Source: Stereocaulon alpinum (lineage: Eukaryota > Ascomycota > Lecanoromycetes > Lecanorales > Stereocaulaceae). From it: a stretch of DNA of 64,000 bases. The notes under the pieces were generated by a model that searched no databases, was not told the origin of the DNA, and worked only from the letters and a program-made list of their open reading frames with translations. Where the stretch lies: assembly GCA_018257865.1 (NCBI GenBank), contig JAEUBA010000004.1:496001-560000 (forward strand). Direction: 5' to 3'. The number at the start of each line of letters is the position of its first letter. Position 1 is the first letter of the stretch. The position numbers were made by a program, and so were the translations under genes. Positions 21,299-32,593 of the stretch are shown one piece after another.

Positions 21299-23128
21299 TT
21301 AGTCTTCTCCACCGCCTGCCATACTTGCTCCTCCTGCTTGTTTCGCGGATTTCGCACTGCAGATGTCGTCGACTCTTAGTAGCAAGCATGCCGACTAGGA
21401 AAGGTTAGCAAGCTTACACAGACTAACGGAAATTGTTCACGAACCTCAATAGCAGTCTTAATACTCTGCAACTTAACCGCCTCCGGCTCCCAAACCCCAT
21501 ACTCCCTCATATCAACCAAACTCCCCTTATCCCCATCAATACCCCACGTACTCCCACCCTCCGCATGCTTAGCCCTCAACTTCGTCAACACCCTCACAGG
21601 ACTGCTACCGCTATTCTGTATCAGCGTCCTAGGAATAACCTCCATCGCTTCCGCAACAGCTTTATAAGGCCACTGCTGTACGCCCTCTACCGCCTTCGCC
21701 ATCTGGGCTAATCGCACCGATACAGCCATCTCTGTCGCTCCACCCCCAGGTGAGAGCCGTGGGTGGAACATGACGTTACGGGCAACGGACATGGCGTCTT
21801 GGAGATTTCGCTCGATTTCGTTGAGTATGTCTTTTGAAGGGCCGCGGAGGAGGATGGTGCATGCTTTGGGAAATTTGCATTGTGTGAGGAAGGTGAAGTA
21901 TTCGTCGCCTATCTTTTCGATCTCGAAGAGGCCGCAATGTGTGCCTACGTCTGACTCATGCAGGTCGTCGACGCGGTTGACGATGGTTGCGCCTGTAGCG
22001 CGGGCAATTCGGTTGTTGTCTGTTTTACGGACACGGCGGAGGGCGGTGATGTTGTGTTTGACGAGGAAATGTTGGGCGAGGTCTGAGACACCTTTTTCTG
22101 TTATGACGAGGTCGGGTTTGAGGGCTATGATGGCGTCGGTCATGTGTTTTACTTGTTCTTCTTCTATCTGTAGGATGCGGTTCCAGTCGTCTTCTTTGCT
22201 AATTTCGATGTTTGTTTGTGATTCGCCTTTCTTGTATTCGAGGGGACAGTCGAGCAGGAGGACACGGGGATTCTTGATCATCCGGCGCATTTTGGGATGG
22301 GTGATGTCTTTGTTCAGCATTACTCCGTCGAGGACTTTGCTGTCTTCGATCTCTCCACCTGGGATTTTTTCAACTTTGGCATAACGTTTTATGTCCACCT
22401 CTTTCTTGCCGCCGCCAATGTCGTGTGAGACTATCCGCACGGCTTTCAGCGCTAGACTGCACATGAGTTCTGACCATCTAGAGACAAACTTTGTGCCGAT
22501 GGAGGAGGATATTAATTGGTACATAGCTTTGTCGTCGTTGATGTTTACAGGAAGGGAGATATCTTCGATTATGTCCAGGGCATCTGCGAGGGCTCGTTTG
22601 AAGGCTGCTATTATGACCACAGGGTGTATATTGCGTTCGAGTTGAGGTAGAGCTTGAGCGAGAATCTCTCCAGCTATGTAGAGTAAATGTCTGTTTCTTC
22701 AAAATTTCAAACGCGCTGCGTACCTAAGATTATAACCGTTGTTGTGCCATCTCCCACCTCTTCGTCTTGCGTCCGACTTAACTCTATCATGCTCTTTGCA
22801 GCCGGATGTGCGACCTCAATCTCTCGTAGTATAGCATGGCCGTCGTTCGTGAGCACGATACCTCCCATAGGATCCAATAGCATCTTGAGCATAGCCTTGG
22901 GGCCTAGACATGACCGTATTATATCGGCCACCCTGCCACTCTTCAGTCTCTGCCAAATTCCTTCGAAGTTTCAGAGCTTACGTCTTTGCAGCTGTGATAT
23001 TTGATAACTGTGCCTTTCGCCCCACCTGCCTGTCGCCCGCCTGAGTATCTGTACATAGATTCAGTGTTTGATTCCTTCAGATGAGCTGAAAGCTGGGCCT
23101 TACTCATGACCACCACTGGAGCCTGCAT
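21299..23128 (-). CDS. cct3: T-complex protein 1 subunit gamma (chaperonin CCT3)
   Basis: Five exons, 23128-23104, 23048-22982, 22932-22724, 22673-21445 and 21394-21299; introns 49-55 nt; 541 residues, normal for the family. CCT3 is one of eight subunits of the cytosolic TRiC/CCT ring that folds actin, tubulin and other proteins with ATP. Visible landmarks are the N-terminal MQAPVVVMN, the nucleotide-binding LGPKAMLKML and EVGDGTTTVIIL, the apical region with the ITALRRVRKTDNNRIARA segment, and the C-terminal CLLLRVDDI followed by a Gly-rich tail ending GGGED. The ATG at 23128 is chosen over one 51 nt upstream because MQAPVVVM is conserved. Intron 4 uses a GTTCGT donor. The sense strand turns from C-rich to G-rich about 450 nt before the stop, the sharpest example but one in the window. 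Confidence 0.96.
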
Positions 23129-23439
23129 CTTGACGGTTGAATTCAGAAAGGACCTTGAATTAGAGCTTAAAGTGTTCACAGGCTATGGAGTTAGAATTGT
23201 CGAGAAGCGTCTTAAGCTCGAACTCGGACTGCAAACAAATTCGTGCGGCGCGTTCTCACCGAGCCGATTAGCACACAGCCCGAATTGATATCTCGACTTC
23301 CGCGGTTTTGCCGATCATTATGGCCACTCGCTTCATTAGGCTAAACCACGTCATGAAGGCTGTATAGGAGATTCTCCGCTCAGAAAGCCGTGAAACTGCA
23401 AAAACATAGCAACCAGTACAGCTACAATACCAAAAAACA

Positions 23440-23540
23440 TAGTCCTGGTGGGGGTCGAACCCACGACATTCGCATTGCGTATGCCATATTGGTGCCAGGA
23501 CCGATATAAGAACGACGCGCTACCACTGCGCCACAGGACT
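23440..23540 (-). tRNA. tRNA-Ile (anticodon UAU) with a 29-nt intron
   Basis: Read on the minus strand from 23540, the seven-base acceptor arms AGTCCTG and CAGGACT pair perfectly. The D stem is GCGC/GCGC, and the T arm is GTGGG-TTCGACC-CCCAC. The anticodon TAT lies at 23508-23506, followed by A37. A 29-nt intron (23504-23476) then begins at the canonical place and contains ATA, able to pair with the anticodon. The anticodon stem TCGTT/TGCGA has one G-U and one U-U pair at its loop end. The discriminator base is A. Identity as Ile(UAU) rests on where the intron is placed. It lies about 310 bp upstream of cct3. Confidence 0.85.
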
Positions 23541-24246
23541 TGCAGTCTTAGGAAATTCCTATTTGTATATCTATTATATTAATCTCGAGAGCCATAGGTG
23601 TCGGGTCTGCTAGCTCTGTGATCTGCAAAGGTAGACTCATGGCTCTGAAAACACACCCTCTCCGATATACAGAGAGTCTCGAAATGAAACACTACTAAGG
23701 AACGAATCGAGAGGAATCCAATGGGTAATGCCATCACGATCAATTGATACCTAACGCCAGGGCTGTTTTGCTTTCAATCCTCATTCGAATTATCAGCACA
23801 CTCACAAGGCGGCGTTCTTTTTCACTCGGTAGCTTGTTTGCTAGCAATGATCATGCCGTTCCAACTGAGCAGAAGTGCTTTGCTAAATAGTCTCAAGGGC
23901 TAGTGACCTTAGCTATTACAGTCTTTCTCATACTTCCCTCGAAAGAGTCTCGTGGTAACATTTACATTCTGATCAGCAGGGAGAAAGTGCAGTGCAATTA
24001 TGTACACGAAGAGCTAGAATATGAGACTGGGTTACCGCATAGGAGAGTGGAGCACTGGTTCTTTGGCTGCACCACTCAACAGCCAAATCTTCTGTCATTG
24101 TAGAATCGTATGAACAAACATGCTAGCACTCTGATAGCTGTCGAGAGTAAGCCAAACAAACACATCAAAGTCTCCGTTCCAATACATGGGCGGTAGTCAT
24201 CCCCCTTAAACCCCCCAAAGCACAGCCTTTTGCATCCCTTTTATAC
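23541..24246. other. intergenic, no gene seen
   Basis: 706 bp between the tRNA and the 3' end of the secreted-protein gene. A T-rich tract that could end RNA polymerase III transcription is not obvious just past the tRNA's 3' end. The 311 bp on the other side (23129-23439) belong to the cct3 promoter. Confidence 0.35.
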
Positions 24247-25044
24247 TCACGAGCTCTCCGCTGCCGTTCCTTTCCCTCCAAGCCCTGTCCTCAAATCCCC
24301 ACCAAACCCCATCGTCCCATCCCCCATAACATATCCCTCTCCCATAGTCCCGTTCCCACCAGCGCCCATCTCACCGCCCCCGATGTTAACGCTCGGACCA
24401 ACCCTCCGATTCATCATACTAAAAGTCCCCCATACGAAAATTCCAATACATTCCCTTCCCCCAACCTTGATCCAACCACCACATTGCGCTGTAGAGCCCC
24501 CATCATCCTTCACACAGTTGTCAACAATGTTGTATGCCGCCCTAGCAATCTCTCTATAATTGCTGATATCAGCTGGATGATAGGGACCGCGTGGGAGCTC
24601 CGGGATCGTGCCTTGCGGGAAGGATGAGAGCATGGCAATCACTAAGGTGCAGGCGCCTAGCCATGACTCTTGTTAGTGAGTCTTGCCAGGTAAGGATGGA
24701 AGAGAAGAGAGATACGAACCTCCAGTGTAGCGTCTTGGGGTTCGCATGGTAGGAAGGGCATGTATCGGCGAAGCATGAGGTGCGAGGAATTCGAATTCCC
24801 TTTTGTCGTGGACTCTGACTTCTGCGGTGACGAGTCGCTCGACTGCTTGTTGGCAGTCTTCACGATCGTAGCGGGTGCCCAGCCAGTCACTAGTGCCGAC
24901 GCATATGGGAGCTGGGAGAGAGTCTGAGGACCTCTGGGGAATGGTGGGTTGGATAAGGGCAGCGGCTCCTACTAGGTTGGCAATTGAGATCAAGGACAGG
25001 AAGAGTGAGGAGATTGACATTTTGGCTTGGTGCTGGGATGCCAT
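24247..25044 (-). CDS. small cysteine-containing secreted protein
   Basis: Two exons, 25044-24720 and 24656-24247, one 63-nt intron (GTTCGT donor, CTAG acceptor); 244 residues, or 236 if translation starts at the second ATG (residue 9). Residues 9-30 (MSISSLFLSLISIANLVGAAA) form a classic signal peptide. The mature part has six cysteines (ICVG, REDCQQ, GACTLV, VDNCVK, AQCGGW, RECIGI), compatible with disulfides. Its C-terminal third after the last cysteine is Gly/Met-rich and lacks cysteine. The block IVDNCV ... CGGW..VGGRE.IGIFVWG resembles small secreted proteins widespread in Pezizomycotina whose function is unknown. It could be a cell-surface or host-interaction protein, but nothing in the sequence proves that. 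Confidence 0.7.
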
Positions 25045-25384
25045 TTTCCTGAAAGTACAGTTTGAAAACATCAGTGTGTAAGAAATGTCTGTAACCTGGG
25101 GATCTGGAGATCCAAAGATCGCAAGCGCATGTGCGGAAAACTTGTTCCTAGTATGTCCTGCATACGCGGGACAGCAAGAAAGGTTCGGCGGATAGACCAA
25201 GCGCGTGCTTGGGATGAGGGTCGGCCTTTGTAAACGATGTTTATACCATCTGTCATTTATTCCACACAGCGTGTTGATGTTTCACAATGGCTGCGCATTT
25301 TAAAGGCTGCGCAGGTCTTCCATTCGGTCGATCTCTAAGCAATTTGTCTTGCATTTGATTAACAAATTCGTAAATCATATGCGC
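25045..25384. promoter_or_regulatory. promoter of the secreted-protein gene, 3' flank of tam41
   Basis: 340 bp. The upstream ATG-initiated extension of the frame (to 25200) lacks signal-peptide logic and is treated as 5' UTR. No specific site seen. Confidence 0.3.
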
Positions 25385-26970
25385 TCAAGGACCTTTCTCC
25401 TTCTGGCTCTGTTCAGGAAGCGAATCATCGGGCTTCCCAACCGCCTTCTCTTTGTCTTTCTTCTTACCCTCCCTATTCTTGTCCCATTTCTCCATGATGT
25501 ATCTCCAAGACTTCCGCACGCCTGCAGTCACAACGCTCTTGATGGTCTGACTGTAGCTTGGCCACTTGATGATCTGCGCAATCACTGTGCTAACTTCCTT
25601 ATTGAGCGAACCTTGTTCTTCGCCAGCGATGCGTTGTTCGAAGGGACCGCCCTGCCTCCGCTTGACTCGGGATGGGTCCTCATCATTCGATTGCTCCATC
25701 ATCTTGTTGAAGTTCAACTGTGGTATTTGATATTTTGATTGGTACCGGAAGTATAGCTTCTCACGGAAGTTCTTGGGAAGGCGGCGCACCATATTGCCTC
25801 TCTTGACAGGATCCATATCTTGCGCTAGGGTGGCGTTGGTATCTGGGTCGTCGACCCATGAAGGATTGTTACAACGTGGATCCTGGAAAGAGACATTCGG
25901 TAGGTTCTCAATGAGAGGAGCGTAGAGGCGACGGAAGTTGGGAAGCTGGTGATTAACGATATTGGCAACTTTATTGAGGTTTTCGGCACCCAAAGACATT
26001 CGGGGGTCACCGAGGTAAGATATACCCGCGATCGTCTTGTAAAGGTCCTGTTCAGTGAATGTAGGAGGGAGCAGAAGTAGCGCAGTGCGGACTGCTGATA
26101 TCAGGTTGATCTGGTTCGCGAGACGGACGCGCGGATCGTCACGGAGAATCTTGACAGGTTTCTGGAGACGACCTGCGAGGTAAAGAGTGTCCCACTCGGA
26201 GAGATCCCTGCAAAGAGTATCAAGGTTCACAACACCGTATTTGATAAGGGTTCCATTGACCGTTACGTAGGGGTTGAAGTAAACGCCAGCTCCCCATCTA
26301 TCTTGAATACTAGAAACGAGAGAAGATCCGAGTGAGCCCACTGCTGAATAGTGGTTTCGATGTTGCTGTAAGTTTAAAGAATGCCAATGCTGGGTATATG
26401 AAACGCCGAATATAAAGTCTATCATTTTGCCGCTACCTTTCTGAACCGTAGTTATTGCCTTGCTTGGATTAGGGTGTAACGCCAATGGGTTGGAAGTTTT
26501 CGAGGCAGTCTGGGGGAAAACGCCAGAGCCATAAGCGAAGGCATATCGAATGGGTGCTCGGAACTGCCAAAGAATTTGCCGTAAAGCTTCCTTGAACTCG
26601 TCGTTGATTATAATGTGCTGGTTAACTCCAAAGTTCGAAGAAGGAAGATCTGTGAAAGCTTGAACATTGAAGTCAGGGTTCTCATCCCAGTCTGGTGGCA
26701 GGTCGGCAGGTCGCTTGGACGACTTTTGTGAAGGGCTCGGTGAGGATCCTGGAGAAGATGGAAAGAAGGAAGTGCCCGGCGAGGACGTAGACGAAGCTTT
26801 CGCAGGCGTAGACTCAGAGTCTTTCTGGCTTGAAGTGCTACCAGAGCTACTAGAAGCGAATCGGCTGCTATATTGTATTGAAGAGGGAGGTATCCGGTAC
26901 TGCCTTTCTACTGTGACTCGGAGAAGGCTGGCATTGGCGTGTGGTCGAGAGGTACGGTAACACTAAGCAT
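25385..26970 (-). CDS. tam41: mitochondrial phosphatidate cytidylyltransferase Tam41
   Basis: The main exon runs from about 26910 to 25385. Tam41 makes CDP-diacylglycerol from phosphatidic acid on the matrix side of the inner mitochondrial membrane, the first step to cardiolipin. Conserved parts visible are IRYAFAYGSGVF (nucleotidyltransferase motif), MIDFIFGVSYTQHWHSLNLQQH, and WGAGVYFNPYV followed by IKYGVV. The C-terminus is Lys/Glu-rich. The N-terminal about 90 residues are Ser-rich with few acidic residues at the start, as in a mitochondrial presequence. The 5' end is uncertain: the frame is closed by TAG at 26965-26963 with no in-frame ATG after it. The best model is a 7-nt exon 26970-26964 (ATGCTTA), a 53-nt intron 26963-26911 and exon 26910-25385, giving 510 residues. 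A first exon further upstream is also possible. Confidence 0.85.
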
Positions 26971-27476
26971 CCTTAGGGTCAGCCGTGCTCTTTGAACATT
27001 TTCTCCAGAGGAGATAGTGGTGTGTTGGAAAAATTGAGGACCCTACTGATGCAAAGCTCCTATACATAGTAGGACAATAATAGAGGACAGCTTTCAATTA
27101 ATGTTATTGAATATGGCGTGGTAGCTCAATATTGCTTGTACAATGTATCCACTCCATATACGAAGGCATATAAGCGAGTTGAAGGGGTTTGAACCAGAAG
27201 GAACGTTCCCCATGCTGCGAATTTTATGGGTCGAGGTTGACGTAAAAAAAGGTACGAAAGTATCCCTGCCGCCCGCGTGTAAATACCGGCGAGAGACCCA
27301 CTAGCGCATCTTGGCGATCCGGACGCGCCAAGCCTCATCAAAAGTTAGCGCCATCAGCGTAAACAAACACTTGCGACTGCATCACATTAAGCTGGTGAAC
27401 AGCTACATACCCTCGGAACCTGTACCTTCTCTCATTCTGACAAAATATCTTGTTACATTTATAGATACTTTGCAAG
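26971..27476. promoter_or_regulatory. divergent promoter of tam41 and bir1
   Basis: 506 bp between head-to-head genes. It may also hide the true first exon of tam41. No motif stands out. Confidence 0.35.
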
Positions 27477-30405
27477 ATGGCTGTGGCAAGCTCAATGGAG
27501 AGCTACGCTGCGCGACTCGCTTCGTTCAATGCAGCGCATGAGACTATTAAGAAGAGAGCATCGGATACCAGGGGGGGAAAGACTTTGAAATGGCCGCACA
27601 AGAACCCTTCGCCTCCTCAAGTACGCTTAAATGCTCTTTAGTTGGTCGCAGTGACGATAACAATTCTCAGCTTGCGCGGGCCGGGTTCTTTTACCGCCCA
27701 ACGTCTTCATGCCCCGACAATACAACATGCTACTTATGCCAAAGCAATCTTGATGGCTGGGAGGAGGACGATAGCCCTATAGAGGAACATCTGAAACACG
27801 CGCGTAACTGCGGATGGGCCATCTCTGTCTGCATTGAACAAGCTATCGAGGATGGCAACCATTCTCTAGAGGATCCAATGTCCGAGAACATGCGCGACGC
27901 AAGATACATGACTTTTGGCTCAAATTGGCCTCACGAACACAAAAGAGGCTGGACGTGTAAGACGCAGAAGGTATATGTCCGATCTCACCAATTCGAGCCG
28001 TTATTGCTAATTAAGTGTCCAGATGGTCGACGCAGGTTGGCATTATTGTCCAACCTTAGAGAGCGACGATTTTGTCAAGTGTTCATATTGCAGTCTGAGC
28101 CTGGACGGTTGGGAGCCTAAGGATAACCCACAGTATGCCATTTGATCGACCACCAAATTCCCTACCGCTGACAGGAAACAGCAATGAACATCAGCGGCGG
28201 TCGCCTGACTGCTTGTTCTTCACTCTTCCTACCACGAAACCCAAAGCTAGTCGAGCGAAGAAAGGGCGTGCTTCCAATGCATCTCGACTGTCTACCCAGT
28301 CAAACTGTACAACAGTCACTGAGGGCGTATCTATTGTGGAAACAGATGTCAACCAGGACGAAACCACAATGTCTACTGTAGACGCTGTGCAGCCCACAAA
28401 ATCTGGCAAGGGAGGAAAAAAGGCCACCAAAGCCAAGAAGGGTGCGGGTAAAGCGAAGGGAAAGGTTGCGAAGGCGAAGCAAGAAGAGTCACAGATCGCT
28501 AGCAGTTTCCTGGAGCCAGAGGACGATGATTTTGAGGTGAAAGTTGCACAAGTGCCGCCGCCCAGTACGACGTCAAGAAAGAGGAATAGCGACGAGATGA
28601 GCACGGTGATAGACGATGTTACGGGTTCTCGGGGTAAAGCTAGAGACGAAGAGCATGAAGTACCGCCCAAGAAGAAACGAGCCACAAAGACTAGAAGCAG
28701 CGTTGTGCCAGCACAAGCGGTGCCTGAGTCCACACCGCAGAACGAAGATGAAGTCGACACACACATGCTAGATGCTGAAGAGATGCCTCCCTCATCTGTC
28801 CCTGCTTCCAAGAAAAAGGGGAAAAGCAGTAGAAAGAGAGCGTCTTCCACATCGCGAAAAGTGTCGGGTGCATCGACCGCATCTAAAGCGTCCCTTCGAG
28901 CTTGCGTTCCAGATGACGAAGAGATCGACGCGGCTTTAGAAGCAGAGCTTGACAGACCTCTGACGGACGAGGAAGGCGATGTGGGCCCTCCCACAATCGA
29001 ACCACCCAAAGGTCGTCGGTTGACAAGGAGCAGACCAGGATCAAAGAAGGTCACAGCTTCGGTTGCATCAACACGAAGAGGTACAAGGGCAAGCACTGTG
29101 ACAGCTGAAGACATGTCAACTGTGGAAGTTCACCCGCTGATACCAATTGTCTCGGACAATGAGCCCAGTTCTATAGCTGAGAAGCCTGCGGAAGCTGGCC
29201 CTGCAGAGGAGACAATTGAACCAGCGTTAAAAGCGAATGATACGAAGGTAAAAAGCTTGCGCAAAGCCTCAGTACGACAGCCTCGTCGGAAACAGGAGAA
29301 TGACTCACCTGAAGGGGTCACGGCCATGATGAATGAACATGTAGACCGGCAGGATGTCGCTAAGGAAGAGCCTCAGCAAAGAAGGAGTAGGCAAGCCTCT
29401 CGACAGCTGCCAGCACGCCGTGCCAGAGCTTCAGGTGTTCCTGATACTCAAGAGGCTACCGACCTCGCTTCCAATATCAACTCTTCCATTCTGGACACGC
29501 AAAGCGCCCAAGACGACTCGTCGCATGAGACTGACGCAAGTGTAGTGAAGAATGGCCGTGCAAAGCGAGGAAGCAGAAAAGCCTCTACCGCTGCGAAGAA
29601 GGCGAAAGGTGGGAAGAAGGGTGTTGCAGCCAGCCGCAACATCGAAGATATCGTTCAAACAACTCCAAATGAGAAGCCTTCCGAGGAGACCAAGTATCAG
29701 CCAGATGTGATGGCTATAGATAATGAAGCTGCCAACGTTGAGCTGGTGGCTGAGGAAGTCCCAACGCCGAAGGCTCAACGCAAGGAGACGAAGGCAGCCA
29801 CAAAGGCAAGCAAAGGCAAGAAACCCGCGGCGAGATCGAAGGGCGTCACTCGAGAAGCGTCTGTGGCTTCGTCACATGCTGAGCCAATTAATGGAGCTGA
29901 AGAAACAACCTTACCACAACCAATATCAGCTCACTCTACTCCGAAACCAGCGCTCTCTCCACAGTCGTCCGACGCCGAAAATCAGCCTCCCTCATCGCGG
30001 CCCTCTGCTCAGCGCCCTCCGTTGTCTTTAGAATCACCCTCGAAATCGCAAACAACTCGAGTACCCTTGGCACCCACCACGCCCACTGCGTCCCCTTCGA
30101 AAGGAACCTTCGCGAAGCTGCAGACCACACTACCCTGGACTGCAGTAGACCTCGAACGGATCTTTCAGGGAACACCACCCGTAAACAAGGAAAACAATCC
30201 CTTCATATTTGGGCACAAGCTCCCGGAGGATCGAAATGCATTGACGAGCCCTGAGAAGAAGCTGAGTGTGGAGCAATGGATTCAGTTCAATGCTCAGAGG
30301 GGAGAGGAGAAGCTGCGTAATGAGTGTGAGCGACTTGTAGGTAGATTTGAGGGCGAGGGCATGAGAGCATTGAAAGCTCTGGAGGGCATTAAATGTACTG
30401 AGTAG
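27477..30405 (+). CDS. bir1: inhibitor-of-apoptosis-repeat protein Bir1 (survivin homologue)
   Basis: Four exons, 27477-27620, 27671-27970, 28023-28132 and 28182-30405; introns 49-52 nt; 925 residues. Two BIR zinc domains lie at the N-terminus. The first spans about 10-110 with CYLCQSNLDGWEEDD and zinc ligands Cys, Cys, His, Cys. The second spans about 120-205 with CSYCSLSLDGWEPKDNP and ending HQRRSPDC. Residues 210-830 are Lys/Ala/Ser/Pro-rich and look disordered, with many acidic-serine sites. The C-terminal about 110 residues form a conserved helical part (LPWTAVDLERIF, EQWIQFNAQRGEEKLRNECERLV). Bir1 is the survivin subunit of the chromosomal passenger complex with Aurora kinase and INCENP, guiding it to centromeres and the spindle. 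All three introns fall inside the BIR region and each join restores a conserved segment. Confidence 0.93.
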
Positions 30406-32593
30406 CTGGAATTTTTTGAGTGAGAGGGTGTCCTGGGTCCTTGTTCATAATGACTGCATTTACTTCTGATGCCTCCGCCGATTATGAGGCAACATTTCCA
30501 CGAAAGAAAGCACTCTCACTAGGAGTCACTGTCTCGTTTATGCACAAACTTTGGGTCTACGCCCAAAACCTGGGATTTAGTCGCTTGTTGTACCTATTTG
30601 GTCACACGGAAATAGCTCCAACTGAGCATATGGCGACCTGAATCTGCTCCTCAGCGCTATAATTCATTAACACTTTCGGCTCTTTAACCCCATATCTGCC
30701 ACTTGTTCTCGCAGCTTGCCTGTCAAAGTGTGGAGTCAGGAGTCCACGACAGCCTTCCTCCCATTGCACCTCTCCGCCCGGAAGCAGCACACGTACTACC
30801 GTCGCCCCTGCTGCGGCTATGGCAGCATCGTTGCCATCTCCTTCAGTAGGAAGATCCTAGCCGGTGAACAACACGCCATGACCAGACCGCCACTAAGACA
30901 TACAACATCAATTTCCAGCTGCCTATTCCCTCTCCGGACCCAAGAGGTGGTCTTTCTGCGGGATGGACCATCACCTCTCCCCGCGAAAGCCACCACCTTG
31001 TCCACGGCTTCCTCGTCGGTAGCCCAGAGACCCGTGTAAGGTGGAACATGAACGAGAAGAAATTAGCAAAGGTGGACTTTATGAGCAACCCGTCTTCGCC
31101 ATAATCGTGCGTTATCGGGAGGAGAAAGGTTTTGTGCTGGGATTGAGGATGAGAGCGACGACTTATGGGGGGTTGGGCGTGGTGGGAAGAAGGGGCACGA
31201 GGATCAAATTTATGAAAAGTTGCAAAGGAGGTGGGGATGGGGAAGGGAGGATGGGTGGATTAACGGGCGGATCGGTCACATTGGGAGGGAAGACGTGGAA
31301 TGGCAATGCAGACTCAAAATCTAATTCGATAAGTCTCCAGGAGGTTGATCTTGAGCTGTTAACACGTATGAGATCAACCCTACTGGGAGAGCAGGGGCCT
31401 GGAGGTGGTCAATTTGATTCATCACTGATAGGAAAGACTTGACTCTCTACTATGGTCGTTGTATAGTTGTGCTTGCAGAGACCAATGGGAAACTGATGAC
31501 GGAATGATTGTGGGCTAGGGTGATAGTGGATCTTAGTGTTGGCGAAGGATGCTAGCCAAAAGTTAGAATTCCTCTGTTTTCGTTTCGCATGCCTTGAATT
31601 GAATCTGTCTCTATCAAAAGCATTCAAGTCGTACGTGTCCATATGGTCGAAAAACTCTATATTAAGTTTTTTTTCGGTAGTGGGAATGTGAGAGGAAGTA
31701 GAGTGGGTTGTTTAAGGGGAGGATGATAGGTAGGATTTCGGGGGGGCGGTGGAGGATGGGGTGGGGGAAGGAGGGCTGTTGTCGCCATGTGGTATTTGGA
31801 AACGTATCCTTTCTGGCAAGGGTTTTGAGGTTTTGCTTGCCGTAGCGTGTATTAGGTAGCTTTCTAGGTGTTATTTTCAGATCTTCTAATATTTATACGT
31901 GGACATATATATATCGCCAAAGCCCCCTAATCTGTTGACCATTTTACAATGGGAAGTGTTCCAATTCTGATCAGAGATGAATTGGGGAAGCGACTTCTCC
32001 ATGACGCGAGCAATGCCCACTATCATGAATATCGGTCAAGCCGAATATTCTAAGCAGCTCAATACCCAGGATGTTGGCCTTTATATATTGTGGGGCTTGT
32101 ATAGTACTGTGCAATGTATTGGTCCCAATTCGTGTCGGATTTAGAGCTACGCTCTAGGATCTGGTCGCGCCCCAAGCCGACCTCATTGGCTGCGAGCGAC
32201 TTCAGGGGCCAGCTTTGTACACCTTACTGAAGCAGCAGAGCCGTAATGGATTCGTAATGATCAACGGAGAATAATGACGCCTCTATTGGAGTGCTGTCCG
32301 CAACAGTGGCCGGATCGATCGCCGCAGCGCTCTGTGATGATGAAGACAAGTATGACCCCTCTGCTACTTTTTGTTTTGGACATCGTTTTTCGTCCTGCTA
32401 CCTCCTGAAGACAGGCCATGCAAGAAGACGAAGGCTTGGATGAGGTTAAGAACAGAACCCCAAGCGCTTGCAAGAATTGAGAGGATGTGCTTCCTATTGT
32501 CCGTACGGCTGTGCGGCATCAACGAGGGACAAAGCTCCATAAGTGCTTCTCTAGGCGGTTCGACAAGAGATTGTAACGGCTCAAAGCACTTCG
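30406..32593. other. long intergenic stretch, no gene recognised
   Basis: 2.2 kb between the 3' end of bir1 and the 3' end of the small F-box gene. ORFs of 60-133 codons on both strands (for example 31041-31442 +) show neither domains nor conserved look. Three overlapping minus-strand ORFs at 30602-31090 in different frames do not join into a recognisable protein. A G-run region at 31740-31775 is listed separately. Confidence 0.4.
31740..31775 (+). other. G-run cluster, possible G-quadruplex
   Basis: The plus strand carries G7, then G4, G5 and G3 runs with several GG pairs between them in 36 nt. A four-tetrad-run arrangement is possible by splitting the G7 run. It lies in noncoding DNA about 1.3 kb past bir1. 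Formation is inferred only. Confidence 0.4.

Noticed and set aside
28191..29114. 307-codon ORF antisense to bir1
   Set aside because: It lies wholly opposite the low-complexity Lys/Ala/Ser part of bir1; such codon composition leaves the antisense frame open. No domain or splice logic of its own.
30602..31090. Three overlapping minus-strand ORFs that might be a frameshifted gene
   Set aside because: Joining the frames gives no protein I recognise, and no splice sites connect them sensibly.
32025..32050. CGG-N5-CCG with flanking AATAT/AATATT, possible inverted repeat
   Set aside because: The arms differ by an inserted base, and no gene start lies nearby, so a regulatory role is not supported.
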